DNA of 64,000 bases from Candidatus Syntropharchaeum butanivorans. Its GTDB lineage: Archaea > Halobacteriota > Syntropharchaeia > Syntropharchaeales > Syntropharchaeaceae. A program made the translations under genes and the position numbers. Location of the stretch: NCBI GenBank assembly GCA_001766825.1, contig LYOR01000007.1, positions 1-64,000 on the forward strand, in the 5' to 3' direction. This document shows positions 1 through 8,722 of the stretch, piece by piece. Under the pieces are notes generated by a model. That model saw only the letters and a list, made by a program, of their open reading frames with translations, made no database searches and was not told the DNA's origin. Within the stretch, counting starts at the first letter, position 1, and each line of letters starts with the position of its first letter.

Positions 1-103
1 ACTGTACAGCTGTTTCTCTATTCTACGATTAAAAGTTGAGATATACTCCTTCGGTACTTCCATCAAGACCACCAGCTCAATCTTGGTGGCATGGTATGAG
101 TAC

Positions 104-323
104 CTATGGGTCAGAAGGGGGTATTTTGAATATTATCACGAAAGATCCAAGATGTGCCCTTCTCAGTCCCTTCATCCCACCTTTCAAGGGCTTATAATGC
201 TCTGGATTGCTCAGAATTTCCTCAATCTTTGATTGTAACCTTACAAAAGTTGTATAATCTTTTTTTCTTAAATTTCTTTGCTATTTTAAGAAACTCATCA
301 GAGAAATCTGCCTTATAGATCAT
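104..323 (-). pseudogene. RelE/ParE-like toxin, frameshifted and truncated
   Basis: An ATG at 323 overlaps the stop of the upstream antitoxin-like gene (ATGA). The first 21 codons read MIYKADFSDEFLKIAKKFKKK, then the frame breaks in a run of seven T (260-266 on the plus strand). Removing one base from that run restores a RelE-like continuation (DYTTFVRLQSKIEEIL, then LKGGMKGLRRAHLGSFVIIF), which ends at a stop at 104-106. RelE-family toxins are usually 85-95 residues and end in a strand and tail that are missing here, so the gene looks both frameshifted and short. A homopolymer sequencing error could explain the first defect but not the short C-terminus. Past the stop, another frame stays open to the window edge, but I recognise nothing in it. 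Confidence 0.55.
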
Positions 324-544
324 AGATCTTCAAAAACAGCTTTTATCTCATCCAGATTCTCACATCTCTTGAACTTACCCTCCTCAAAGTCTTTTAATCC
401 CTTTTCTATACTCTCAATAAACTCTTCATCACTGTAGACCAGAAGCTCATCTCTTAACTCCTCAAGCTCCTCTTTCCTCCTCTCAAGCCTCTCAATGAAT
501 TTTGTTATGTCATTCACGATATCAACCAGGACTTTCAGGGTCAC
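320..544 (-). CDS. Small RelB-like antitoxin
   Basis: This 74-residue acidic, helical protein begins with a hydrophobic patch (LKVLVDIVNDITKFIERLERRKEELEE is the general character, strongly coiled-coil) and ends with GKFKRCENLDEIKAVFEDL-type residues. Antitoxins of RelE/ParE toxins often end this way: a short helical tail around a 'F..G.....SLDE' motif that wraps the toxin. Its stop overlaps the start of the RelE-like reading frame by one base pair (ATGA), the usual layout of a type II toxin-antitoxin operon. The assignment rests on the tail motif and the partner. The N-terminal half is not a recognisable DNA-binding fold, so it may not autoregulate in the classical way. Confidence 0.55.
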   Translation of the reverse strand: MTLKVLVDIVNDITKFIERLERRKEELEELRDELLVYSDEEFIESIEKGLKDFEEGKFKRCENLDEIKAVFEDL

Positions 545-575
545 TTATTCACCTCACTTTATCTTTGCTTTTTAT

Positions 576-719
576 CTAAATATAATCCCCCTCCACCACC
601 TTCACCCACTCATGCCCTTTAATCCTCTCAATCAGCCCCATGAATTCTTTTTCTGCTTTGATCGCTTCAATAGCTTCCTTTATCGTTTTAAGATACTTCT
701 TCCAGTAAAGCTCACTCAT
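576..719 (-). CDS. Small hypothetical protein (47 aa) downstream of the DUF499 ATPase
   Basis: An ATG at 719 opens a 47-codon frame, rich in Lys and Glu and predicted helical (starts MSELYWKKYLKTIKEA, ends in a Trp-containing basic segment before TAG). AGGAG lies about 15 bases upstream. An in-frame TTG nine bases earlier has better spacing and may be the real start. The gene lies between the DUF499 ATPase and the antitoxin-like gene on the same strand. I do not recognise the family. Composition and position suggest a small antitoxin-like or accessory protein of the island, but nothing in the sequence proves it is translated. Confidence 0.4.
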   Translation of the reverse strand: MSELYWKKYLKTIKEAIEAIKAEKEFMGLIERIKGHEWVKVVEGDYI

Positions 720-795
720 CCAATTCAATTACTCCTTTTCTATATTCCACCCTATACCGGTCAGCTTCAGTTGGGATAGAGAGGCAGCGCACCAT

Positions 796-3378
796 CTAAT
801 CTCCTTCGAAGCTCTCTTCTTCAATTTTAGCATTAATCTGGAAGAGGGTTTCTTTTATCTTGTTTTCGTAATCTCCCTTTGCTATAGTTCCTTTTCCAGC
901 CACTATCTCAATCTTGATGTCTGTCTCCTCAAAAGAGTTTTCCAGCGTTCTTATAACACCCTGATAAAATTCTGAGAATTTACCTTTTGGAATTCTTACA
1001 CTCAAAGCAACTTTACAATACCTCGGCTGTGGGGTGGGAGATGTGGGCGGTGGAGGAGTTATTACGCCCTTGCTTTCATCACCAGCTCCAGCAGGCGGCA
1101 CCTCTGGTGGTTCAGGAGGCTTCTCACAGAGTTCTTTTCTTACAATTGCCTCATACTCCTCGATATGAATACTTGGAGTTTCTTTAAACTTCAAGCATTC
1201 AACCCCATCTTTAACAGTCCCAAAACCAAAAATACCCTGTTCTACACCTTCTTGAAGAGATCTGATGAAGTTTTGCCTGGGTATTCTTGGTTCCCCAGGT
1301 GTTGTGAGCAGAGACTTGTATAACTGCTTGATCTCAAGGTAATCTTTACTGCCAAGGTATCTCTCAGTAATAAGAATTGGTGAGAGCTTTTCCACAATTT
1401 CACTTTCAACCTTAAGCCTGTCTAAAACCTCTTTGCTCAAGGTTTTTGTCTCACCAAAGACCGGAATACCAAGGTCAATCTCTTTGAGATCATCTCTTGC
1501 AGGGACGTAAACGAGTCTATAAAAGCTCCTAAGCTGTATCCTCTCGTTCTTTTTCATATCCTTGAGGTTATTGGTAACATCTTTCCTCTGGTTGTCTGTA
1601 AGGTTGAGAGTTCTGTCATCAGCTATACTCTGCCATGCAAGCCTCCTCCTCACCCAGTTCTCGAAACCGATCCTTTCAGACTCCATTGGGCAGAGGAAGA
1701 ACAGGGTGTTTTTATTCACCCTTGGGTTCTCTCCATAATTTTCCAGTAACTCCTTACAAAAATCAGGATTGAGAGAAGGAAGAATGACAAGCTTGAAATC
1801 TTCTGTATCTGGCACATCCTTTGGATTTCTTGGCCAGATATATGTGGCAATCGCCTTGTCAGCGTACCTTTCAACCAGAGATTTTATTTCGGCTTTTAGT
1901 GCTCCATTCTCTATTTCTGACATCCTTGTTACCAGTATGCTATTTAGATTTGGCTGAGAAGTGAAAAAGTACCTCCCCCCATCGTGCTGTATGTAAAATA
2001 AAGAGTTTTTCAATCCGTCAGCGATTTCTGTTGTTACACTTGATGGCACATTGGGATCCGCACATGCAAGCTTTAATTCACCAAGAGTAACTCCTTTCTC
2101 ACCACCGGAAAATGAATATAAGAAAACAGCTGTGGCAAGCTTTGTTCCCAGATTTAAACCTTGATAGGACATCCCAACAGATTTATCAACCTTCTTTGCA
2201 TTCGCATCTTTGCTTGTTATATCTGCGGAAAGAACACTTTCAAATTCCCTGCCAATGTGCTTTATAAGCTCTTCAGAAATCTCGCTGAAGCTTAAATCGA
2301 AGTCACAGGGTCTGATGAGTGGGATTGAAGAATCTTTTAACCTATAAACCGCGAGGGAGAGAATCCTCAAAACGCCTCTCGTTCTCTGGAAAGTAGGGAT
2401 ACTCCCCCATCGCCTGTGGAGAACATCTATTACTTCGGGATGGAATGGATAACTTCTAAGAAGTTTATTGCGATATTCTGCTTTATCAAGTTGTAGAATG
2501 CCTTCTTTATCGTAATAATCTATGTACTCGTTTACAATTTCCCTGGCAGCGTCTAAATCAACTTCTCTGAATAACCTTCGCCTTATAACCTCGTAAATTT
2601 CCTCTCCTGCAACTGGTGTATATATCTTCTCCATCCTGCCAGATACTTTCTGAAGCTGGAGAAACAGCCGTTCAGCACTCTCATCGTAGTGTTCAATTAT
2701 GCTTGATGGAAGTGTTATGACAAGAAGTGTTCTATCAAGGGTTTTGACCGTCTCGGTAAGCTCTTGCAAGAAGGCCATTGTTTGGGCGGATAATTTAGAG
2801 TCCTCAACCCGGATACCTGCAGCTTTTGTCACATACTCCAGGACTTCATCCATCAGAATAAGGAGAGGCTGGTGCCTGCTCAATAACTCTCTTAGCTTCT
2901 CTCTTCCCGGTGAGACAGCGGTGTTTAACTCCTTGATCTCACCTTCAAGCTGCTTCTCGATTTCACCCCAAATCGTTCCCGTTATATTTCCATCTTCCTC
3001 TTTTGGACTTATTGCAGTTCCCACTATGACAACCGTGTTGGCTTTTACCACTCCGCTAACGTATTTTCTGGCAACCTCTGGATTTGTGAAGGCGTGATAC
3101 AACGCGATGAGAGCATGTGTCTTACCTCCGCCAAATGGTGTCTGAATTTGAATAACGGGGTCTCCTCCCTCACCCCCCAACCTTTTCTGGGTTATTTTGA
3201 GCAGATCTTTTAATCCTGATGTCAGATAAGTCTTTCTAAAGAAAACTTCTGGATTTTGGTAATCTTCAACAGCTCTTTGCTGAAAAACTTCCCATAAGTC
3301 GGCAGCGAAAACGTCCATTGTCAGCCTGCCTTCGAGGATGTCTCTATGAGGAATTGCGACGAGGTGAAACGGTTTCAT
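796..3378 (-). CDS. DUF499-family ATPase of a defence island (Hma ATPase-like)
   Basis: This is an 860-residue AAA/STAND-type ATPase of the DUF499 family. It starts MKPFHLVAIPHRDILEGRL and has a P-loop FGGGKTH at about residues 82-88 and a Walker B LLILMDEV near 172-179. A long helical body follows, then a proline-rich linker around residues 745-775, and a separate C-terminal domain of about 80 residues. Families of this type occur next to DUF1156 methylases and SNF2-like helicases in archaeal and bacterial defence islands, and that layout is seen here. It follows a TOPRIM-like protein by two bases, so it belongs to the same minus-strand operon. What it does to DNA is unknown; NTP-driven handling or sensing of foreign DNA is inferred from the company it keeps. 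Confidence 0.75.
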   Translation of the reverse strand: MKPFHLVAIPHRDILEGRLTMDVFAADLWEVFQQRAVEDYQNPEVFFRKTYLTSGLKDLLKITQKRLGGEGGDPVIQIQTPFGGGKTHALIALYHAFTNPEVARKYVSGVVKANTVVIVGTAISPKEEDGNITGTIWGEIEKQLEGEIKELNTAVSPGREKLRELLSRHQPLLILMDEVLEYVTKAAGIRVEDSKLSAQTMAFLQELTETVKTLDRTLLVITLPSSIIEHYDESAERLFLQLQKVSGRMEKIYTPVAGEEIYEVIRRRLFREVDLDAAREIVNEYIDYYDKEGILQLDKAEYRNKLLRSYPFHPEVIDVLHRRWGSIPTFQRTRGVLRILSLAVYRLKDSSIPLIRPCDFDLSFSEISEELIKHIGREFESVLSADITSKDANAKKVDKSVGMSYQGLNLGTKLATAVFLYSFSGGEKGVTLGELKLACADPNVPSSVTTEIADGLKNSLFYIQHDGGRYFFTSQPNLNSILVTRMSEIENGALKAEIKSLVERYADKAIATYIWPRNPKDVPDTEDFKLVILPSLNPDFCKELLENYGENPRVNKNTLFFLCPMESERIGFENWVRRRLAWQSIADDRTLNLTDNQRKDVTNNLKDMKKNERIQLRSFYRLVYVPARDDLKEIDLGIPVFGETKTLSKEVLDRLKVESEIVEKLSPILITERYLGSKDYLEIKQLYKSLLTTPGEPRIPRQNFIRSLQEGVEQGIFGFGTVKDGVECLKFKETPSIHIEEYEAIVRKELCEKPPEPPEVPPAGAGDESKGVITPPPPTSPTPQPRYCKVALSVRIPKGKFSEFYQGVIRTLENSFEETDIKIEIVAGKGTIAKGDYENKIKETLFQINAKIEEESFEGD

Positions 3379-3380
3379 GA

Positions 3381-3842
3381 TTATCCTCCCCTTATAAATT
3401 TTTCCAGAGTGTATAACATCGGACTCTTTCCCTTCAGATCCTCTATTAGCTTTTCAAATTTAATTATGTTTATATTTATCATTTTATGTAACTTTTCACC
3501 ATCATCAGGTAGATTGTACCTCTTCACATCTACCTTTGCCTCTTTTCCAGCTTTTAAAATCCAATCTTCCAGTCTTGGGCATAAAACGATCAGATCGTTC
3601 TTCTTAGATCCATCCTTCAGGACTTTAAGCCCGTAACTTGATAAATTCTCCTGCACTTCCAACCTTCTCAGATAGGATGGTTGCACAGAGAAGGGATCCT
3701 CATCCACCAGTCCCTTGCAGTTATCTCGCTTTTCCAGTTGCTTGCAAATTTCTGGCTTTCCACCCAGATGGACGATCTCCCTTCTTGGCACCCCTAAACT
3801 CTTTACCAGTACAAAATCTGGCTTACACTCGATATAAATCAT
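3381..3842 (-). CDS. Small TOPRIM-like (DUF3226/DUF4435-like) protein
   Basis: A 153-residue protein whose start overlaps the stop of the upstream RecF-like ATPase (ATGA). The N-terminus has a Glu at residue 5 followed by a Lys-Pro-Asp turn and a helix, then an HLGGK strand-turn, then an acidic DED at 47-49 (GLVDEDPF). That order (Glu, then Asp-x-Asp after one helix and one strand) is the pattern of a TOPRIM nuclease fold. The remainder is helical and basic. Small TOPRIM proteins paired with a RecF-like ATPase are known from split OLD-type nucleases and PARIS-like systems. The fold call is from motif order by eye, so it is tentative; the tight coupling to the ATPase gene is plain in the sequence. 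Confidence 0.5.
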   Translation of the reverse strand: MIYIECKPDFVLVKSLGVPRREIVHLGGKPEICKQLEKRDNCKGLVDEDPFSVQPSYLRRLEVQENLSSYGLKVLKDGSKKNDLIVLCPRLEDWILKAGKEAKVDVKRYNLPDDGEKLHKMININIIKFEKLIEDLKGKSPMLYTLEKFIRGG

Positions 3843-4807
3843 TCCTTCACTTCCAGAAACCTCTCAATATTGAAAAAGACGTCTATACCCAAATCCATTA
3901 TTTCTTCCAGTTCTTTCTTGTCCAATGGCTTTACTTTCGTCTGGTAATCCTCAAAGTATGTTATAAAAATAGCCACTTCGTCTCTGTGAGCTTTCTCAAG
4001 AATTGAGAGGAGGAAATAAGGATTGTGTGTTGAGATGAAATACTGATTCTTATTTTTATCCAGGGCTATTCTCTCAGCAAGAAACTTTGTGTAGTAGGGG
4101 AATGAATGGGATTCGGGCTCTTCAAAAACCAGCACAGAGTCCTTATTCGAGTCAATCGCTGTGGTATAGAAGATGATTCGCTGGAGGGTCTCTGATGCCA
4201 GTGAGTATGGATAAGATATGAGAACGTCCTCCTGCAGCTTCAGGATCTCGATCTTATTTTCTTGGGGTCTTAAAACGAGTCTGAATCCGAAATGTTCAAA
4301 AATCCTGGATGCTGTACCTTTAAGGTTTTTGTGTGTCATGAGAATCGCTAACAGGTTATCTCCGGAAGGAGGCAAGAGAAAATCCGACTCTTTTCTTGGA
4401 AACCCCTTTTTCACGGCAAATCTATAAAACTTGATAGGAGATAGATCCTTGGGGCGCGATCTTGATCCACCACCATCATAGTTAAAATTGAATGAGAATG
4501 ACTCTCCCTCTCCATCATAACAGCGACCCTTGAAATCCCCGCTCTCAAAGCCAATCTCCAGAATCGTGTCATCTGCCCGTATCTCTATCCCCTCATCCAG
4601 ATTCTCATCATAGAAGAGATTGCTCATACGCTCAAACCTGATAAAGTCCCTGATATCTCCGTAACTATTGAAGGATAGAACTCCAAGCGTCTCCAAAATA
4701 TTCGACTTCCCCGTATTTGGTTCACCTATAAAGAGATTTATCCTCTTACAATCCAGTTTCAGATGTTTTATCGATTTAAAATTCTCTATCTCAAGATTTT
4801 TTATCAT
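3839..4807 (-). CDS. RecF/OLD-like AAA ATPase
   Basis: A 322-residue ABC/SMC-type ATPase. It begins with the typical MIKNLEIENFKSIKHLKL strand, followed by a P-loop GEPNTGKSN at about 28-36. Near residue 228 it has a Walker B-like VFEEPESHSF, and near 258 the D-/H-loop segment ISTHNPYFL. This layout is that of AAA_15/AAA_21 proteins used in OLD nucleases, Septu and PARIS. No nuclease domain is fused, but the very next gene overlaps it by four bases and looks like a separate TOPRIM protein, so the two probably form one enzyme. It lies between the DUF1156 methylase (12 bases away) and the TOPRIM-like gene in the minus-strand operon. The target is unknown. Confidence 0.75.
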   Translation of the reverse strand: MIKNLEIENFKSIKHLKLDCKRINLFIGEPNTGKSNILETLGVLSFNSYGDIRDFIRFERMSNLFYDENLDEGIEIRADDTILEIGFESGDFKGRCYDGEGESFSFNFNYDGGGSRSRPKDLSPIKFYRFAVKKGFPRKESDFLLPPSGDNLLAILMTHKNLKGTASRIFEHFGFRLVLRPQENKIEILKLQEDVLISYPYSLASETLQRIIFYTTAIDSNKDSVLVFEEPESHSFPYYTKFLAERIALDKNKNQYFISTHNPYFLLSILEKAHRDEVAIFITYFEDYQTKVKPLDKKELEEIMDLGIDVFFNIERFLEVKE

Positions 4808-4819
4808 TCAAACCCCCTT

Positions 4820-7525
4820 TTAAGATCCCCATTCATCAAGTCTCCTCTGCTCAACTCTATCTCTGATATCCCTCATTAATCTTTCCCTCCCCGTCAGAAA
4901 CCCATCAAGTAACTTCTTCTCCTTGCTCTCATCCGGCAAGCATTCAGAGACAGCCTGCGCAACCCTGAAAAAGGAATCTTTCAGCCACCCCGTCTCTTCC
5001 AGTGTTTGGGTTATTTCATCTCTCCTGCCCTTCTCCCATAGCAGAAGGGCTTTGTGCAAAACGTCAACGAGTTCGGTTACCTCTTCCAGTTCATCAAGTC
5101 TTCTCTCGTGGGGTCCAAGGATGTAGATGTATTCCTTCTCTTTGATAATGAACCCTCTATTTTTGTTCCACTCCTTCTCCAGGTCTATGCCAACACTCTG
5201 GGCAAGCTTACGGGCTTCATCAAAGTGAACTTTTACATTCTGATAGCTCCAGCGGTAGAGAAGGTAGAAGCGTGTTAGCGGTGAAAGTTCAGCAGCAATG
5301 CCGTTGTGAAGGATTTGTCTGACTGTATAATCTGTAACAATCTCTCTAACATAGTCAAGGAGCTTATCAGCCCTTATTGTGTTTCCCTCATAGTCCATAA
5401 CCTTCTCGTATTTGCCAAAGACTTCGATGGCTGAGCCTATAGCCGCGATGAAGAAGTCAGCACCGCTTATACCTTCTTTCCACAAACGGTCAAGCTTTTG
5501 ATAGAGGTGGTTTTTGAGTTCTTCTTTCACTTCATTGAACCAGCCTGTTGGCTGTCTTTCCATCTTTCTTGCGACGATGTAGATCGATGATGCCAATGCT
5601 GCCGATTCCTTTGCCCTTAAACGAGCTTTCATCTCGGTATTGATAGGCCATGACGCGGTTATAACAAGCCCGGAATTGAGCAAAGAGTTAATGAGCGTCT
5701 CCCAACCAGATGTAGTTTTGTGAGCATACACGATTACAGCGATACCGTTTGGTTTAAGAATGCGGTGAATTTCTTTAAAAGACTGGCTGAGCATGTTTTC
5801 GAAGTATTCCTTTGCCTTCTCCCAGGTTCTGTTATTGGTGTATGCAACTATCTCTTTTGATTTTGGCGTTAGTGGCGTGGAGAAAAGCTCGGGATATAAA
5901 TCACCGAGGGCTCTCTTCAGCCAGACATAGAAGAAGTCCGAAAGGTAAGAGTAAGGGACATTGTCATAATACGGGGGGTCTGTGAAGACCGCATCGAAGT
6001 GGTTATCTGGGAAAGGGAGTTCTGTGGCTGAGGCTTGATTTGAAGGAGCGTGATAATTTACATTTACTAAAAAATTGACTACTTCCAATATTTGATTGAC
6101 TGTACCAATAAATGAGTTTGCCGTTTCGCCTTCGATGATATTTATTTCAGGATATTCCCATCTCATTGGCATAGCACTTTGAGCAAGAGTTTTGTCAGCT
6201 GCTTCGGAACCACTGTGCCAAACACTTAATCTACAAAATCTTGCTGACAGTTTTGTTAACGTTAACCCTAAATACGTAACAACAGCCCTCGCATACTCCC
6301 CATCATACCCCTCATTAATCATCTTTCGGTAAGCTTCCCTCACCTTATCCACAAAAGTAATCAGAGCAAGCTTCTGCCTTGAATTGAACAGATCTCCCCA
6401 CGTATTTAGCCCGTAATTTCTAACAGAAAAAGCCCTTTCCGCTCCTCTCCCCTTTCCTTCAGGCGTGGGCTCGTCAGGAACAGGCTCAACCCCCCATTTC
6501 TTCCTCAACTCCTCAACCTTTTTTGCTAAATACTCCTCAGCCTGCCTGAAAACCTCCATATCTTTCCCATTCGCAACTCGATAAATTTTCCCCTTCTTCT
6601 TTGGATGATGCAGAACAACAGCAACCATCCTCTCTCCAGCCTTACCCTCCTGAAACAGCCTTCTTGTCGTTTTCGCATCAACGGTTGAACCGCAAACTAA
6701 ACATGTGGCTATTGCACCCTTAACCGTTCCCTTTTCTGGCTTGAAACCATCTGGCATCTCCTCGTAGCCATCTCCAACGATCTTGAACTTCACCTCTCTG
6801 CCCTCTACATAGGGATACAGGGAAATTTTCTTCTTGTCCTTCTTCGCGAGCCAGAACTGCCTCATTAAAGGAATCTCAGCCCCGCACGAGGGGTTCTGGC
6901 ATGGAATCGTCCTTGCCCAGATGTAACCAACAGGAATGGAATCACCATCTTGTGGATAAAACCTGCCGATCTCCTTTTTTGCCTCCTCTAAAACCCACTC
7001 TCCCCATTTTCTGACGTCTTCAAGCAGTGGATTGTATTCCTCTTCTTGATTGAGCCTCTCAGCAGATTTCCTCTTAGCTCTTCCGTACTTCTGCGGATAC
7101 TCCAGCACAGCCTTTAAGATTAGAACAGCGACCGGGTTGTAATCAGATGCATACACCTCGCATCCAAGCCTTAAAGCCTCAAGTGGAATTGCTCCACCAC
7201 CGGCAAACGGGTCTAAAACCCTTGGTTTACAGCCATTGGCCTCCAGAATCTCCTTCTTAGCCCTCTCTATGTATGCTGGATTCAGAGAATTCTCCCACCT
7301 GCAAAGCTGGGCTATGAAGTTCTTCTTCTTTTCAAGTTCTTCGATATCATCTGGAGCCGGAATAAAAGCAGCATAGGCTGTGGCACGAGAAGAAGCTAAT
7401 GGGCGGCGAGCCCACCAGATATGGAGGGTTGAGATGTGACCATGGCGGATGTTTTTCTCACGTGCAGATTCGATGCTCACTTCTTTTACGGGGAAGGTTT
7501 CTTCGATGAATGCCTTATTCTCCAA
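4820..7525 (-). CDS. DUF1156 adenine-specific DNA methylase with zinc ribbons
   Basis: This 901-residue protein has the DUF1156 N-terminus (IWWARRPLASSRA at about 36-48), an AdoMet-binding motif DPFAGGG at 105-111 followed by the acidic YASDYNP, and a catalytic DPPYYDNVPY near 515. Two CxxC pairs between them (CQNPSCG and CLVCG) look like zinc ribbons. The AdoMet motif precedes DPPY by about 400 residues, so the intervening part probably holds the target-recognition region. Members of the family accompany DUF499 ATPases and helicases in defence islands, where they are thought to mark self DNA. It sits seven bases after the unknown 383-aa gene. Modified base (N6-adenine or N4-cytosine) and recognition site cannot be read from the sequence. 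Confidence 0.85.
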   Translation of the reverse strand: MENKAFIEETFPVKEVSIESAREKNIRHGHISTLHIWWARRPLASSRATAYAAFIPAPDDIEELEKKKNFIAQLCRWENSLNPAYIERAKKEILEANGCKPRVLDPFAGGGAIPLEALRLGCEVYASDYNPVAVLILKAVLEYPQKYGRAKRKSAERLNQEEEYNPLLEDVRKWGEWVLEEAKKEIGRFYPQDGDSIPVGYIWARTIPCQNPSCGAEIPLMRQFWLAKKDKKKISLYPYVEGREVKFKIVGDGYEEMPDGFKPEKGTVKGAIATCLVCGSTVDAKTTRRLFQEGKAGERMVAVVLHHPKKKGKIYRVANGKDMEVFRQAEEYLAKKVEELRKKWGVEPVPDEPTPEGKGRGAERAFSVRNYGLNTWGDLFNSRQKLALITFVDKVREAYRKMINEGYDGEYARAVVTYLGLTLTKLSARFCRLSVWHSGSEAADKTLAQSAMPMRWEYPEINIIEGETANSFIGTVNQILEVVNFLVNVNYHAPSNQASATELPFPDNHFDAVFTDPPYYDNVPYSYLSDFFYVWLKRALGDLYPELFSTPLTPKSKEIVAYTNNRTWEKAKEYFENMLSQSFKEIHRILKPNGIAVIVYAHKTTSGWETLINSLLNSGLVITASWPINTEMKARLRAKESAALASSIYIVARKMERQPTGWFNEVKEELKNHLYQKLDRLWKEGISGADFFIAAIGSAIEVFGKYEKVMDYEGNTIRADKLLDYVREIVTDYTVRQILHNGIAAELSPLTRFYLLYRWSYQNVKVHFDEARKLAQSVGIDLEKEWNKNRGFIIKEKEYIYILGPHERRLDELEEVTELVDVLHKALLLWEKGRRDEITQTLEETGWLKDSFFRVAQAVSECLPDESKEKKLLDGFLTGRERLMRDIRDRVEQRRLDEWGS

Positions 7526-7531
7526 GCACCC

Positions 7532-8683
7532 TCACCCCAGGAACTCCTCTAATGACCTCATCTTTGTTGCCCTATCCCTGACCCGCGTAATAACTTTTAA
7601 AACCTCCTCATCAACATACCGCTTGCTCCTGAGATAATCCCTTATCTCCCCTTCACCTATTACTCTTCTCAATCTCTCGGTTTCCATGCTCAGTTGTTCG
7701 TAATTGAACATTACCTGGGCTTTCCTTCTCCTGTGCAAAGATTCATCCAGGAGATGTTCCGGCTTAACACGGGTGTCCTCGGGATAAATCTCCTCGATCT
7801 CACTGGGCTCCTGAATCTTATGGTATCCATAAGTCTCCTTTTCAAAAAGCCTCAGATTTATTGTGGGACTTTTTCCAGCATCCCTGATACGGGGTGGGAG
7901 GTGGTTATCCCCGATGGAGTCAAAGCCCAATCCAAATGATAGAACGTCTTTTGCAGTTATGATGTTACTCCTCTTCTTAGCCCGCCCGATATTGATATTG
8001 GTCGCATGGATGAAAGCCTCTATCTTATTCTCCTTAAGAAACTTTTGAACCTCGGTTATCTGTTGTGGTAAACTCAACGCCACCCTACCTCCGACGTCAA
8101 GACAAAACGACTCGATCCCCCTTTCCAAGTAAAGTCTCATAAGGTCACCGATATACTGATAGGGAATGTTTATTGGGACCATTCCCATCGCAGGCTTCTC
8201 AGGATACCCCTCGAGCAGGTCGAGATAGTTATTTATAAGGTTGATGTAGTCATGAATCGAAAAACTACCATCTTTCATAAGTTTATTCAGATGTTCAACC
8301 AGTGGGACGATGTATAAATCTGAGTATTGGCTCTGTGTAGCTATGATAAAACGCAGCTCATCTTCTCCTGGATTTAAATGATCAAGAGCGGGGATAAAGA
8401 ATATTACCTCGACAGAAAAGTCTTGAGCCCTTCTAATGAGCTTGTTGAGATCATAATTAAACTTTAACTGCTTTTCCACATCTGTAATCAGCGATTTAAT
8501 CCTTTCTTTACTAAAAGTCTTATAAATCTCCCCAAAAAACTCAGCCCGAACCCTGATATCGCTTCTCAAATTATCTAAATTCACACTTTTCTTTGGAGTA
8601 TCTATATTTTTACCTTTTATATTAACCTCTTTAACACCATAGAAAGTGCTTTCATCGAGGTCGAGCAGAGATACTTCTAACAT
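7532..8683 (-). CDS. Unknown 383-aa protein of the defence operon
   Basis: I do not recognise the family. The 383-residue product has no signal peptide or membrane segment. Alternating hydrophobic strands and helices in the middle (a VEVIFFIPALDHL strand, AMGMVPINIPYQYIGDLM, ESFCLDVGGR, and EAFIHATNINIG followed by SFGLGFDSIGDNH) suggest a TIM-barrel-like enzyme, with conserved-looking His and Asp at strand ends. A helical, charged C-terminal 90 residues follow. Its start faces the divergent Panacea-like gene across a 40-bp AT-rich promoter region, and its stop is seven bases before the methylase gene, so it is the first gene of the methylase half of the operon. A tRNA-guanine-transglycosylase-like fold (as in DNA-modifying DpdA) is one idea, but no diagnostic motif supports it. 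Confidence 0.6.
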   Translation of the reverse strand: MLEVSLLDLDESTFYGVKEVNIKGKNIDTPKKSVNLDNLRSDIRVRAEFFGEIYKTFSKERIKSLITDVEKQLKFNYDLNKLIRRAQDFSVEVIFFIPALDHLNPGEDELRFIIATQSQYSDLYIVPLVEHLNKLMKDGSFSIHDYINLINNYLDLLEGYPEKPAMGMVPINIPYQYIGDLMRLYLERGIESFCLDVGGRVALSLPQQITEVQKFLKENKIEAFIHATNINIGRAKKRSNIITAKDVLSFGLGFDSIGDNHLPPRIRDAGKSPTINLRLFEKETYGYHKIQEPSEIEEIYPEDTRVKPEHLLDESLHRRRKAQVMFNYEQLSMETERLRRVIGEGEIRDYLRSKRYVDEEVLKVITRVRDRATKMRSLEEFLG

Positions 8684-8691
8684 TTTTTACC

Positions 8692-8719
8692 AATTATTTT
8701 AAATATAGAAACTATATAA
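8692..8719. promoter_or_regulatory. Divergent TATA elements between the 383-aa gene and the toxin-antitoxin pair
   Basis: The 40-bp gap is almost all A/T. TATATAA at 8713-8719 reads toward the plus-strand pair. TATATTTAAAATAA, read on the minus strand at about 8694-8707, faces the 383-aa gene. The plus-strand transcript would begin around 8740, so the in-frame ATGs at 8738 or 8750 are better starts for the antitoxin than the upstream TTG at 8723, and the mRNA may be leaderless. Confidence 0.4.
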
Positions 8720-8722
8720 ACC

